In this document: positions 26,459 to 35,271 of the stretch, one piece after another
Layout of the letters: every line of letters begins with the position of its first letter
How positions within the stretch are numbered: position 1 is the first letter of the stretch
Assembly: GCA_021323535.1 (NCBI GenBank)
Contig: JAJONO010000006.1
Span: 62,001-126,000, forward strand
DNA from: Bacteroidota bacterium
GTDB taxonomy: Bacteria; Bacteroidota; Bacteroidia; B-17B0; Aurantibacillaceae
Direction of reading: 5' to 3'
DNA length: 64,000 nt
Made by a program: the position numbers and the translations under genes
The notes under the pieces: generated by a model
Seen by the model: the letters and a program-made list of their open reading frames with translations, nothing else
Database searches by the model: none
What the model was told of the DNA's origin: nothing

Positions 26459-26860
26459 TTAAAGCTTACCGATATTGGAGAATAATAAGCCATGCTGTTC
26501 CCTGAATATTTTTCTCATGATTGGTTTTACGGGAAGAAATGATCTGAATTCCACTTTTTCTTTCACCTTTGAAACACCTTCCGATTCCTGGATGTGAAAT
26601 TCCATTTTGATGTGTACCATTTTTTTTACAGTGGTGCTGATGGTTATTTTATTCTCATGTTTATTACCATCTACAGTAACAATATAATTGAATGTATAAG
26701 GAACGAATAACACTTTGAGTCGCTCAAAAACAAGATAACGGTTGTCGCCCAGGGGATCTATTCTGAAAATAATAGGATGTACCGATACGAATTTCTGCAT
26801 GTCGCTGAGATATTCATACACAATGTGGCCGGGCTTACTTATTGTGAATTCTATTTCCAT
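26459..26860 (-). CDS. SRPBCC-family lipid/START-like fold protein
   Basis: 133 residues with the typical order of strands: an opening MEIEFTISKPGHIVYEYLSD helix segment, a FVSVHPIIFRIDPLGDNRY strand pair, and a central run of beta strands (HENKITISTTVKKMVHIKME) before a C-terminal helix (KPIMRKIFREQHGLLFSNI). SRPBCC proteins bind hydrophobic ligands in a deep cavity. No catalytic residues identifiable. It is separated from the upstream gene by 3 bp. Confidence 0.75.
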   Translation of the reverse strand: MEIEFTISKPGHIVYEYLSDMQKFVSVHPIIFRIDPLGDNRYLVFERLKVLFVPYTFNYIVTVDGNKHENKITISTTVKKMVHIKMEFHIQESEGVSKVKEKVEFRSFLPVKPIMRKIFREQHGLLFSNIGKL

Positions 26861-26863
26861 AGG

Positions 26864-27850
26864 TTATGGTCTGAAGTTCCATTCGTTCATAGTGTATTTT
26901 TTCGGAACCATGGTTTTATACAGGTGTTTACTCAATAAATATAATGGAAAACCTATGCCAACGCAAGTGAGTGTTACAGGCACGGCCACAATAATAAACG
27001 GACCAGCCGGGGCGAAGAGGACGCGGGGCGCCAAAGGAATAAGTATGGCGGGGATGCACATAATGCTAATGCCGGTAATCAGGGAGATTTTTCCTCCAAA
27101 TGCACGCTTGTGTGTATTATGCTTCGCATAATAAAATGCAGAGAGTTTAGTTTTTGCCACGCCAAAGGTGCTGTCGAACATTAATTTGTCATGGCCCGGC
27201 CCAACATCATATTCAAATTTTGAGAAGATAACAGAGTCTTTCGAAAAACCTTCCACTTTACAATGATAAAGAGTATCAGTTCCCACAACACACGAGATCA
27301 GGGCACCCGAAGCTAATGTCATTCGTTGTTTTCCCGAAAGTAATGTGGCCCTGCGGGATTTTACACGAATAATATTTCCATTATTAATAAGGTGTTGCCT
27401 GCCTTTATATTTTGATGGAACATGTACCTGTTCTTCTTTGTTTTCATCGAGCACCATGCGTATTTCACCTTTACCATTATAAAAAGTAGAAATGCCGGCT
27501 GGTCTGTTAACGGTAGCCATGAGAGCTCCTTTGTCGCTGAAATAACGGGAATGCTGTTCTCCCCATTTTGGGCCATGAACTGTTGTGCATGCCAGTTTTC
27601 CATTAGGAAAATATTCTCTTTCAATTCCGAAAGGGAATTCTTTTTTGCCCGGTGTGTACAACCAGATAGAATCACGCATTTTACCGCTTTTATAATAGCG
27701 TATCAATTCTATGGTATCAATACCATGTTTGTAAACAACATGTTTTAATTTCCCATTCTTAAAAAATTTTCGTTCGGTTGTAGTATCGGTTTGGGAGAAG
27801 GAGATCTTGTGTAGGAAAAGAAAGAAAAGAATATGGGGAAGGAATCTCAA
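26864..27850 (-). CDS. Secreted MORN-variant repeat protein
   Basis: 328 residues with an N-terminal signal peptide (ILFFLFLHKISFSQ). Residues ~25-140 hold four MORN-like repeats of the YwqK type (KFFKNGKLKHVVY, YYKSGKMRDSIW, EYFPNGKLACTTV, YNGKGEIRMV). Residues ~150-240 form a different beta-rich module. Two hydrophobic segments near the C-terminus (ISLITGISIMCIPAILIPLA and FAPAGPFIIVAVPVTLTCVG) suggest membrane insertion. Automatic labels of such repeats as antitoxins are not supported here, as no toxin is adjacent. It heads a three-gene operon with SRPBCC and NADAR genes. Confidence 0.72.
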   Translation of the reverse strand: MRFLPHILFFLFLHKISFSQTDTTTERKFFKNGKLKHVVYKHGIDTIELIRYYKSGKMRDSIWLYTPGKKEFPFGIEREYFPNGKLACTTVHGPKWGEQHSRYFSDKGALMATVNRPAGISTFYNGKGEIRMVLDENKEEQVHVPSKYKGRQHLINNGNIIRVKSRRATLLSGKQRMTLASGALISCVVGTDTLYHCKVEGFSKDSVIFSKFEYDVGPGHDKLMFDSTFGVAKTKLSAFYYAKHNTHKRAFGGKISLITGISIMCIPAILIPLAPRVLFAPAGPFIIVAVPVTLTCVGIGFPLYLLSKHLYKTMVPKKYTMNEWNFRP

Positions 27851-27983
27851 TACATTTTGTTTTAATCTAAGATAGTAAATCTTACATAACTTATCTACAC
27901 TTTAACCACAAAGGCAGTGAACTGCTCACAAAGGAATCACAAGGTTCACAAAGCTGAACACTGAACAGTAAAAGAGAATAATT

Positions 27984-28090
27984 TTTGTGCTTTTAGATTC
28001 GTGTTAATTCGTGATCGGCTGCAGCGGAACATGTTTTTCTTAGCGGGTCTTTGCGTAAACCTCTACGCAACTTTGCTCCTTCGCTGAAGC
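27984..28090. repeat. Dispersed intergenic repeat, copy A
   Basis: Contains TTTTAGATTCGTGTTAATTCGTGA followed about 30 bp later by TTTCTTAGCGGGTCTTTGCGTAAACC-type phrases. The same order of phrases returns at 35072-35160. The flanks (27896-27960) carry variants of ACCACAAAGG/TTCACAAAG. No coding frame. The gap 27851-28118 was examined for a missing phosphatase domain and holds none. Confidence 0.65.
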
Positions 28091-28118
28091 TTCGGCGTAA
28101 GCGTTGCGAGAAATTAAT

Positions 28119-29558
28119 CTACTTTGCTTTTAACCGTTTCAAACTCTTTTCAATAAACTTTTCCGCTGGAAGTAAGGTCTTTTGAATACGCTGTGCGTAG
28201 TAGATGCTATCGAGAATATCTTTCTGTTTTTCTTCCACATCTTTTTTCTGTTCTTCGATGATGTGATTCTGTTTTTCTACCTCCTCTTTTTGTTTGGTGA
28301 TAATTTCATTGTCTTTTTTCTTTTGGTTGTAGCCCCGGTAAATAAAAAACGAAATGCCAATTAACAAAACAATTCCTGTAACAAAAGCAATCCTCTGAGC
28401 ATTTTGTTTTTCGATGATGCTTTCCTTTAATTCTTTGTCCTTGTTAAGCAATTCTATTTCACGATCGAGTTTATCGGTTTCGTATTTGGTTTCAATGTCC
28501 TGTATCTGGTTCAGGTTTTTAAGGCTCGATAAAGAATCTTTTACACTGATATATTTTTTTCCGTAGAACCAGGCTTTTTCAAAGTCTTTTTTTTCAGAAT
28601 ACAGTTGCGCCAGAAGATTAGAAGCAATTTTAATTCCTTCCTTATCGTCAATTTGTTCCGATATAACTAATCCTTCCTTTAAATTCAATTCGCTTTCCTT
28701 ATAGTTTTTTTTCTGAAGGTAAACATCGCCAATGTTTGTAAGGATAATTCCCATATAATACCGGTTGGTTTTATCGGTATATATTTCTTTGGCTTTGAAC
28801 AGGTACTCAAGTGCCTTGTCATAATCTCCCCTTGAAGAATAGGTTACTCCCATATTGATAAACACGTCGGCAATGGCGTATTTGTCGTTTCGTTTTTCCC
28901 TGATGGAGAGGGATTTTCCGAAGTAGAACATAGCGCTATCGAATTTTTTCACATCGCTGTAAGCCATTCCCAGGTTCAGGTAGACCACTGATTTATTTGA
29001 TTCGGAAGAATGATCAAGTATAGAAGCTGTTTTTAAAAAATACTCAAGCGCTTTTTCGTGGTTTTGCTGATCGTAATACACATTGGCAATACCATTATAG
29101 CAGTTGGCCACTCCTTCGTAATCCTTGATGGATTCATAAATACTCAGGGCCTTAAAACAGGTGGAGATACACATGCCGTAATTCCCCATATAACGGTAAA
29201 CCTGGTTGGTATAAAAATACGCGTCGGCAACGAGCTTCTGGTCGCCTGTTATTTTTGAAAGAGCAATAGCCTTGCTAAGATAGGCGAGGGCATCGGCATT
29301 GTGGTTAAGTGATACCTGGGCCAGTCCTGCTGCTGTATATGCCATTACAAGACCATGTTTATAATCCAGTTTTTCCGCGAGAACGATTGCTTTTGTAGCG
29401 TAAAAAAATGCCGAATCAGGATCTGCCCGGCGGGTTTTCATGGTTTGCTTCAGAAAGATATTTACCTGTATTGTATCCTCCTGCGAGAAAGACAGGAGCG
29501 ACATCAGCAAAAAAAGAAAAGATACCGCTGCTTTTATCGTATTTGAAAATTCAGGCAT
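28119..29558 (-). CDS. TPR protein with coiled coil, lacking the usual SpoIIE domain
   Basis: 479 residues: signal peptide (AAVSFLFLLMSLLSFSQ), about seven periplasmic TPRs (~35-360), one transmembrane helix (FVTGIVLLIGISFFIYRGY, ~393-411), then a cytoplasmic coiled coil of K/E/Q heptads. The last 32 residues read ILDSIYYAQRIQKTLLP (from ~448) plus a short basic tail. In many Bacteroidota this exact linker leads into a PP2C/SpoIIE serine phosphatase of about 200 residues, which is absent here. The protein therefore keeps sensor and transmission parts without the output enzyme. It may be a truncated relic or a sensor acting through another protein. Confidence 0.85.
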   Translation of the reverse strand: MPEFSNTIKAAVSFLFLLMSLLSFSQEDTIQVNIFLKQTMKTRRADPDSAFFYATKAIVLAEKLDYKHGLVMAYTAAGLAQVSLNHNADALAYLSKAIALSKITGDQKLVADAYFYTNQVYRYMGNYGMCISTCFKALSIYESIKDYEGVANCYNGIANVYYDQQNHEKALEYFLKTASILDHSSESNKSVVYLNLGMAYSDVKKFDSAMFYFGKSLSIREKRNDKYAIADVFINMGVTYSSRGDYDKALEYLFKAKEIYTDKTNRYYMGIILTNIGDVYLQKKNYKESELNLKEGLVISEQIDDKEGIKIASNLLAQLYSEKKDFEKAWFYGKKYISVKDSLSSLKNLNQIQDIETKYETDKLDREIELLNKDKELKESIIEKQNAQRIAFVTGIVLLIGISFFIYRGYNQKKKDNEIITKQKEEVEKQNHIIEEQKKDVEEKQKDILDSIYYAQRIQKTLLPAEKFIEKSLKRLKAK

Positions 29559-29601
29559 CTTTAAATTGAAATGATCTTAAGATCTTTTATCTACTACAAA
29601 A

Positions 29602-30315
29602 TCATAAATTGATTTCTTCGTCGTTGGTAACCGATCCGGTGTGTCCTGAATAACCAAGTCGTTTACCGGTACGCAGTGAATTACTGTTTTGTTTTTCCTG
29701 CATTTCAGAAACGCTGACCTGCCTCACAGCGTCATAAGGCGGAGTGAAAAGATCGAATTTCACGGCAAAAATAATGAGCTCGTTTACAATCTCAATAAGA
29801 GTTTCTTTATCGATCGGCTGTTCACTGAAGTTCATGTATTTGTAGCCTATCTGTGTTTTTGTCTCAATGAAAAAGCGCTTTTCGCGATTTACAAATATCC
29901 GGGCGATAAGATAACCAAGGTCATTCAGGCGATTGTATTTATAAGAATCAGCAAGGAAGTTATATACGTTAATGATTCCACAGTACGAATTGAGTTCTGT
30001 GTTTTTGATATAACCTGTTTTAAACATAGGGTGCGAACGATCGAATTCAAAAACGTTAGAGTGCATATAAAAATCGAGCATGTCACCCGCCACTTTAATC
30101 TGAACCGATTGAGGATTCACATCTTTGTAATTGACGGTAATACGTTTGTCAATTTTTACAGATTCCACTGCAAGGTCATCTGTTCTTTCCTTCAGCACAT
30201 CTTTCAGCAAGTTAAAAACTGAAAGGGTATTTGAGAACACATCCTGTTTCATCACCGATTTTTCGGCGAGTAAAGCCAGAATAGTTTCTTTTTGTTTATC
30301 GTGAATTTCGCTCAT
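29602..30315 (-). CDS. Conserved hypothetical protein linked to proS
   Basis: 237-residue soluble protein not assigned to a named family. Most of it is alpha/beta with long helices (VFNLLKDVLKERTDDLAVES). A central segment has CGIINVYNFLADSYKYNRLN and ARIFVNREKRFFIETK. The last ~40 residues, from SVSEMQEKQNSNSLRTGKR, look disordered and end acidic. The gene starts 10 bp after the stop of proS, so it is co-transcribed with prolyl-tRNA synthetase. Function unknown. Confidence 0.75.
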   Translation of the reverse strand: MSEIHDKQKETILALLAEKSVMKQDVFSNTLSVFNLLKDVLKERTDDLAVESVKIDKRITVNYKDVNPQSVQIKVAGDMLDFYMHSNVFEFDRSHPMFKTGYIKNTELNSYCGIINVYNFLADSYKYNRLNDLGYLIARIFVNREKRFFIETKTQIGYKYMNFSEQPIDKETLIEIVNELIIFAVKFDLFTPPYDAVRQVSVSEMQEKQNSNSLRTGKRLGYSGHTGSVTNDEEINL

Positions 30316-30325
30316 TTTGCTTCAA

Positions 30326-31804
30326 TTAGTACGCCCTTGCAAATAGTACGCGTTGTTTACTTGGTTTTCCACTGTAAATGCAGACTCCGTTTTCTTCTTT
30401 GTTGTTTAAAGGAATACAACGGATAGTAGCTTTTGTTTCTTCCTTGATTTTCTCTTCTGTTTCAGGTGTTCCGTCCCAATGTGCGAATACAAAACCTGTT
30501 TTTTCGTCAAGCACTTTTTTAAATTCTTCGTATGTGTCGGCTTTCGTGGTCAGGTTATCGCGACGTTCCAACGCTTTTTTAAACAGGTTGGATTGAATTT
30601 CTTCAAGAAGATTAGCAATGTAATTTTCAACTCCGTCTATTTGCACCACTTCTTTTGTAAGAGTATCACGACGGGCTATTTCAACAGTTCCGTTAGCTAA
30701 ATCGCGTTCTCCCAAAGCAATGCGTACAGGAATTCCCTTGAGTTCGTATTCAGCGAATTTCCAACCCGGCCGATGCGAATCGCGGTCGTCGAACTTCACA
30801 GTAATATTTTTCTGGTTAAGTTTTGTTTTAATTCCTGCAGCTACTTCGGCTAGTTTTTTAAGACCTTCGTCGCCTTTGTAAATAGGAACAATGACAACCT
30901 GGGTTGGTGCTAATTTTGGCGGGATCACCAATCCGTTGTTATCGCTGTGGCTCATAATGAGCGCGCCCATTAAACGTGTGCTCACGCCCCAGCTGGTGGC
31001 CCATACGTGATCAAGTTTTCCTTCTTTATTGGCAAACTTCACGTCGAATGCTTTGGCGAAATTTTGTCCCAGGAAGTGTGAAGTGCCAGCCTGGAGCGCT
31101 TTTCCGTCCTGCATCAATGCTTCGATACAATAGGTGTCATCGGCGCCTGCAAAACGTTCGTTCGGAGTTTTAACACCTTTTACAACAGGCACAGCCATCC
31201 AGTTCTCAACGAAATCGGCATAAACATCCAGCATTTTTTTTGTTTCTTCAATGGCTTCTTCCTTTGTGGCGTGGGCGGTATGGCCTTCCTGCCAGAGGAA
31301 TTCCGCAGTTCGGAGGAATAAACGTGTACGCATTTCCCAGCGAACCACGTTGGCCCATTGGTTAACAAGAATAGGAAGATCGCGGTAGCTTTCGATCCAT
31401 CCGCGATAGGTGTTCCAGATAATAGCTTCACTGGTAGGACGAACGATTAATTCTTCCTCGAGCTTTGCTTCAGGATCCACCATCAGTTTTCCTGGTTTTG
31501 AAGGATCATTTTTTAAACGATAGTGTGTAACAATGGCACATTCTTTCGCGAAACCTTCCGCGTTTTTTTCTTCGGCTTCAAAAAGACTTTTGGGTATGAA
31601 AAGAGGAAAATAAGCGTTAACGTGTCCGGTATCCTTGAACATTTTGTCGAGGGCCTGTTGCATTTTTTCCCAAATGGCGTAACCGTGTGGTTTTATCACC
31701 ATACATCCGCGAACGGCGCTGTGATCGGCCAGATCGGCTTCTACTACTAAATCGTTGTACCACTTGCTGTAGTCTTCTTCTCTTGGGGTAATTACCTTGC
31801 TCAT
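30326..31804 (-). CDS. proS: Prolyl-tRNA synthetase, archaeal/eukaryotic type
   Basis: 492 residues, class II aminoacyl-tRNA synthetase that charges tRNA-Pro. The short form without the bacterial editing insert, typical of Bacteroidota. Class II motif 1 covers the N-terminal [20 protein letters not shown] region. Motif 2 is in [20 protein letters not shown] (~149-168), followed by the [10 protein letters not shown] loop. Motif 3 is near [19 protein letters not shown] (~268-286). The anticodon-binding domain follows (VVIVPIYKG...) with a C-terminal zinc-binding-like module ending FARAY. Confidence 0.97.
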   Translation of the reverse strand: MSKVITPREEDYSKWYNDLVVEADLADHSAVRGCMVIKPHGYAIWEKMQQALDKMFKDTGHVNAYFPLFIPKSLFEAEEKNAEGFAKECAIVTHYRLKNDPSKPGKLMVDPEAKLEEELIVRPTSEAIIWNTYRGWIESYRDLPILVNQWANVVRWEMRTRLFLRTAEFLWQEGHTAHATKEEAIEETKKMLDVYADFVENWMAVPVVKGVKTPNERFAGADDTYCIEALMQDGKALQAGTSHFLGQNFAKAFDVKFANKEGKLDHVWATSWGVSTRLMGALIMSHSDNNGLVIPPKLAPTQVVIVPIYKGDEGLKKLAEVAAGIKTKLNQKNITVKFDDRDSHRPGWKFAEYELKGIPVRIALGERDLANGTVEIARRDTLTKEVVQIDGVENYIANLLEEIQSNLFKKALERRDNLTTKADTYEEFKKVLDEKTGFVFAHWDGTPETEEKIKEETKATIRCIPLNNKEENGVCIYSGKPSKQRVLFARAY

Positions 31805-31948
31805 AAAGCTGAAAGTGCGGTTTTTTTGTTACTATTTTTGTTTATAAATCGATATGCTAAATAATGTAAAGTGCTAGGTATATATCGCTGAATTTTCGTA
31901 AATTTACATATAATCTCCGCAATTTATTAATCCAATAAAAGATTTGCA

Positions 31949-33355
31949 ATGAAAAAGGTATTTTTAATTGTTCCGATCCTTGCGGCAGTTCTGTTCTCGT
32001 GTAAAACTTCTCAGATCGTTTCGTACAATGATGATATTTACGCCAATCCTGCTGAGGAAAAACGAATAGCAAAGCTGGCGGCAGAGGAAAAAGCAAAGAA
32101 AGCAGCGGAAGAAAAACAAAAAGAAGAAGAGTCCCGTCTCGCGCAAAAAGCGAAAGACGATGCTAATCCATATTATCAGGATCCGGAATATAATTCAGAT
32201 GATTATTACGATTATAAGTACGCTTCGCGTATCAACCGTTTTAACAATCCGATTTACGGAGCCGGTTATTATGATAATTATTACACCAATTCGTATTACT
32301 ACAATGGTAACCCCAATTGTTACGGAACCAGCATTTACAGCAGCTATAATTACTTGATGCCTTCTTACCAATTTGGTAATTATTATAACGGTATCAATAT
32401 TGGCATCGGGTATTCCTGGGGTAATGGAGGCTGTTACGGCCCATATTCGTATAATCCTTATTATAATCCATATAATCCGTGGTATGGCTCATATTACAAT
32501 TCATGGAATAATCCGTATTATGGAAATTCATGGGGATATAATAACGGTTACTGGAACGGATACAACAATGGATATTGGAACGGTTATAACAACGGCTATT
32601 GGAACGGAAACAATAACGGCGGCTGGGGATATTATAACAGCTACGACGTAAACAGTTCTTATAGTCAGTATGGTCCTCGTGGCAGCAATGGCGGCGGTAA
32701 CAGCCCGCGTAATACTACAGCTGGGATGGCCGTGCCTGAAGGTATGGGCGAGCGTGCTAAATTTATTCAGTCTATACAGGAGAAGCAGCAAGCCACGCCA
32801 AGATTTGCAGAAGTACCCCGTCCTAAAAGTAAATACATTGAAACAGGATCCATTTCAGGAAGCGGAGTTTCTCCTTCTGGTAATTCAACTCCTGTGAGAG
32901 GAAATAATAATGGTGGTTCAACATGGAGCAATCCTGGTTCAACTACGATTGATAACACGAATAACGGAAGCACCAAAGGAAGTACTAATCCTAATTATGG
33001 AAGTTCAACCGGAAGCAGTGGAACAACCAAAAACCCTGATTATTCAGGTAGCAGTAATAGCAATAGTGGAAACACGAATAACCACAATCGCAAGAACTCC
33101 ACCCGTATCAGTAACTCAAGTGTAGATTCTGGTACCGATAATCCAACGAGCACCAATAAGTCTTCTAACTCGGGTTGGTCAGGCTGGAATTCAGGTTCAT
33201 CCAACTCGAATTCTAATTCAAATTCGAATTCCAACTCTAACTCTAATAGCGGAAACTGGAATTCGGGATCTTCAAATTCCGGTAGTAATAGTAACAGCAA
33301 CTCTTCTCCTCGCGGAAATAGTGGCAGCAGTAATGGTGGAAACCGCCCAAGATAA
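31949..33355 (+). CDS. Low-complexity (Tyr/Asn/Gly-rich) lipoprotein
   Basis: 468 residues with lipidated Cys18 (LAAVLFSC). A short charged helix of K/E/A residues (~35-70) follows the anchor. Residues ~75-245 are extremely rich in Tyr, Asn and Gly and contain tandem GYWNGYNN units around 198-222. Residues ~290-468 are Ser/Asn/Gly repeats with many SNSNSN runs. Only a short stretch around 250-285 (GMAVPEGMGERAKFIQSIQE) looks foldable. The composition resembles prion-like, aggregation-prone proteins and surface fibres. The stop is 6 bp before the FadL-like gene, so the pair is co-expressed at the outer membrane. The function is unknown. Confidence 0.8.
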   Translation: MKKVFLIVPILAAVLFSCKTSQIVSYNDDIYANPAEEKRIAKLAAEEKAKKAAEEKQKEEESRLAQKAKDDANPYYQDPEYNSDDYYDYKYASRINRFNNPIYGAGYYDNYYTNSYYYNGNPNCYGTSIYSSYNYLMPSYQFGNYYNGINIGIGYSWGNGGCYGPYSYNPYYNPYNPWYGSYYNSWNNPYYGNSWGYNNGYWNGYNNGYWNGYNNGYWNGNNNGGWGYYNSYDVNSSYSQYGPRGSNGGGNSPRNTTAGMAVPEGMGERAKFIQSIQEKQQATPRFAEVPRPKSKYIETGSISGSGVSPSGNSTPVRGNNNGGSTWSNPGSTTIDNTNNGSTKGSTNPNYGSSTGSSGTTKNPDYSGSSNSNSGNTNNHNRKNSTRISNSSVDSGTDNPTSTNKSSNSGWSGWNSGSSNSNSNSNSNSNSNSNSGNWNSGSSNSGSNSNSNSSPRGNSGSSNGGNRPR

Positions 33356-33361
33356 TTTCAT

Positions 33362-34885
33362 ATGAAAAAATACGGAATTTTTTGTGTGGTGCTACTTGCA
33401 TCCCTTACTTCAGTTTCACAAAACGATGTAGACGCCATTCGGTATTCCAGAACCGGCGTTAACGGAACCTCGCGTTACGTTGCCATGGGTGGCGCGTTTG
33501 GAGCGCTTGGAGCCGATCTTTCCTGTGCAGGATATAATCCAGGCGGATTGGGACTTTTCAGAAAAGGTGAAGCTTCTTTCGGTGGAGGGTTTAAGTTTAT
33601 CAAAACAACAGGAACCCTGGAAGGTAAATCTACCGGTTTATCAGACGCCGATGTGGTGTTCAATAATTTCGGAATTACATTTACTATGCCTTCTGTAACC
33701 GACAATGATAGCCGACATGTGTTTGCTTTCACCAACATGCAGTCAATCAATTTTTATAATAAATCACGCGCATCGGTAAGAACCTATAATTCAATTGCCA
33801 AAGACATGCTTACTCTGGCAAATGAAAAGAAAACACTCGATGCTTTGGATTCTGATTATGAATACATGGGTTATTACACTTATGTACTCGATTACGATTC
33901 GGCGACTGCAAAATTCTTTCCCTTTGTTGACCTGAAAAAAACAGTGACGCAAACCCGTGATATTGTTACTTCAGGAAGAATGAACGAACTTAACTTTTCT
34001 TATGCCTATGCGTATAAGGACCAGTTTTATATTGGCGCCAGCATCGGTGTTCCAAGAGTTTCGTTTACCTCCACAACCACGCATTACGAAGCAGATGATA
34101 AAGATAGCATGACTGTTACTATGACCGGTGCGTCAACGTATTCTACAACTTATGCCGATGGCTTACCATTCGTATATACCGATAAGCTGGGCTTTCATAG
34201 CCTTTCTTACACAGAATATTTTACAACTACAGGTAGCGGGATCAATCTTAAGATCGGCGGCGTTGCTCGGGTTAATGATAACATCCGCCTGGGAATTTAT
34301 TATCATACACCAAGCATTCTTACGCTGAGCGATAATTATTACAATACGATGTCGGCTACGTTTGATCACAACACAAAACAACCGGAAGAGATAAAGGCGC
34401 CTGAAAATGGCGGACACTTCAAGTATAAGATTTACACGCCGTCGCGGCTGGGTATTAACGCCGGATTTATTATAGGAAAACTTGCTGCTGTTGGACTCGA
34501 TTACGAATATGTTGATTATCGTACGGCGCAACTTTCAAGTAATAATGTTTCAGATTTTGTTGGAGTAAACGCGGTTATTAAAAATAAATATCTGTCTACA
34601 TCCAACTTTCGCGCAGGTGTTGAGTTTAATCTGAAACCAGTGATGTTAAGAGGTGGTTATAATGTTCAGGGAAGTCCTTTCGGAAATTCTCTTGAAGGAG
34701 ATTTTGTACGACACACAGTTAGTGTTGGTGTCGGCTTCAGGAGCAAGAACAATATTTTTTATGACTTCGCCTGGTACAAAAGCTTTACCAATGAAGATTA
34801 TTACATGTTCAACACCTTCACGCAGAGAGCCACTTTTAATATGACCCAATCGCAGTTAGCGGCTACTATCGGTATTAAATTCTAA
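33362..34885 (+). CDS. OmpP1/FadL-family outer-membrane transport protein
   Basis: 507 residues. Signal peptide FCVVLLASLTSVSQ. The mature N-terminus DVDAIRYSRTGVNGTSRYVA then MGGAFGALGADLSCAGYNPG is the conserved start of Bacteroidota FadL-like porins, in which an N-terminal hatch plugs a 14-strand barrel. Alternating aromatic strands continue to the C-terminus (FNMTQSQLAATIGIKF), ending with a terminal Phe as expected for barrel assembly. FadL-type proteins import hydrophobic compounds; the substrate is not evident. Coupled by a 6-bp gap to the low-complexity lipoprotein gene. Confidence 0.85.
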   Translation: MKKYGIFCVVLLASLTSVSQNDVDAIRYSRTGVNGTSRYVAMGGAFGALGADLSCAGYNPGGLGLFRKGEASFGGGFKFIKTTGTLEGKSTGLSDADVVFNNFGITFTMPSVTDNDSRHVFAFTNMQSINFYNKSRASVRTYNSIAKDMLTLANEKKTLDALDSDYEYMGYYTYVLDYDSATAKFFPFVDLKKTVTQTRDIVTSGRMNELNFSYAYAYKDQFYIGASIGVPRVSFTSTTTHYEADDKDSMTVTMTGASTYSTTYADGLPFVYTDKLGFHSLSYTEYFTTTGSGINLKIGGVARVNDNIRLGIYYHTPSILTLSDNYYNTMSATFDHNTKQPEEIKAPENGGHFKYKIYTPSRLGINAGFIIGKLAAVGLDYEYVDYRTAQLSSNNVSDFVGVNAVIKNKYLSTSNFRAGVEFNLKPVMLRGGYNVQGSPFGNSLEGDFVRHTVSVGVGFRSKNNIFYDFAWYKSFTNEDYYMFNTFTQRATFNMTQSQLAATIGIKF

Positions 34886-35271
34886 CCAAGCACTCTTTTT
34901 TAACCATAACCTTACACCAGCGCAAAACCCAGAAGAAACCTAACGGAAAACATGTGGTTATTTTAACACAAAGGAGCTTCGCTCTCATAAGGTTCCACAG
35001 AGGTTCACAAAGCTATGTGAGTAAGTATTTCTGCTGGCGCAGAAATCAGGTACACAAAGCAGAGCCTTAATTTTTATGAGTTTAGATCCGTGTTAATTCG
35101 TGAAATTTATGTCTTTTCTTAGCGCAACTTTGCGAAAACCTTTGCGGCACTTTGTGTGAAACATAGGCATCGAACCATCCAGATTCTCGTTATTCGTGAA
35201 ATTAGCGTCCGTTCCCTGTTTTCTATTTTCGTATTTATTCCTACTTTTAGAACGATAAATTTTAAACGTCT
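34886..35271. other. Intergenic region with dispersed repeats
   Basis: 386 bp without a gene. 34958-35050 has variants of AAAGG..TTCACAAAGC phrases. 35072-35160 repeats the phrases of 27984-28090 in the same order (GATCCGTGTTAATTCGTGA, then TTTTCTTAGCGCAACTTTGC). A TACTTTTA element at 35242-35249 may be the -7 box of the serA promoter (ATG 35272). Nothing else is seen. Confidence 0.7.

Noticed and set aside
26864-27850. MORN-like protein as a YwqK-type antitoxin
   Set aside because: It has a signal peptide and membrane segments and no toxin gene lies next to it.
27851-28118. A frameshifted SpoIIE phosphatase domain behind the TPR sensor
   Set aside because: The gap is too short (268 bp), has no conserved phosphatase motif in any frame and consists of dispersed repeats.
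32520-32640. Short tandem DNA repeats resembling a CRISPR array
   Set aside because: They are the in-frame codons of GYWNGYNN units in the low-complexity lipoprotein; units are about 24 bp with no spacers.
32528-32791. Long antisense frames opposite the low-complexity lipoprotein and other genes
   Set aside because: They arise from biased codon use on the coding strand (Tyr/Asn/Gly read as Ile/Val-rich antisense) and have no independent support.
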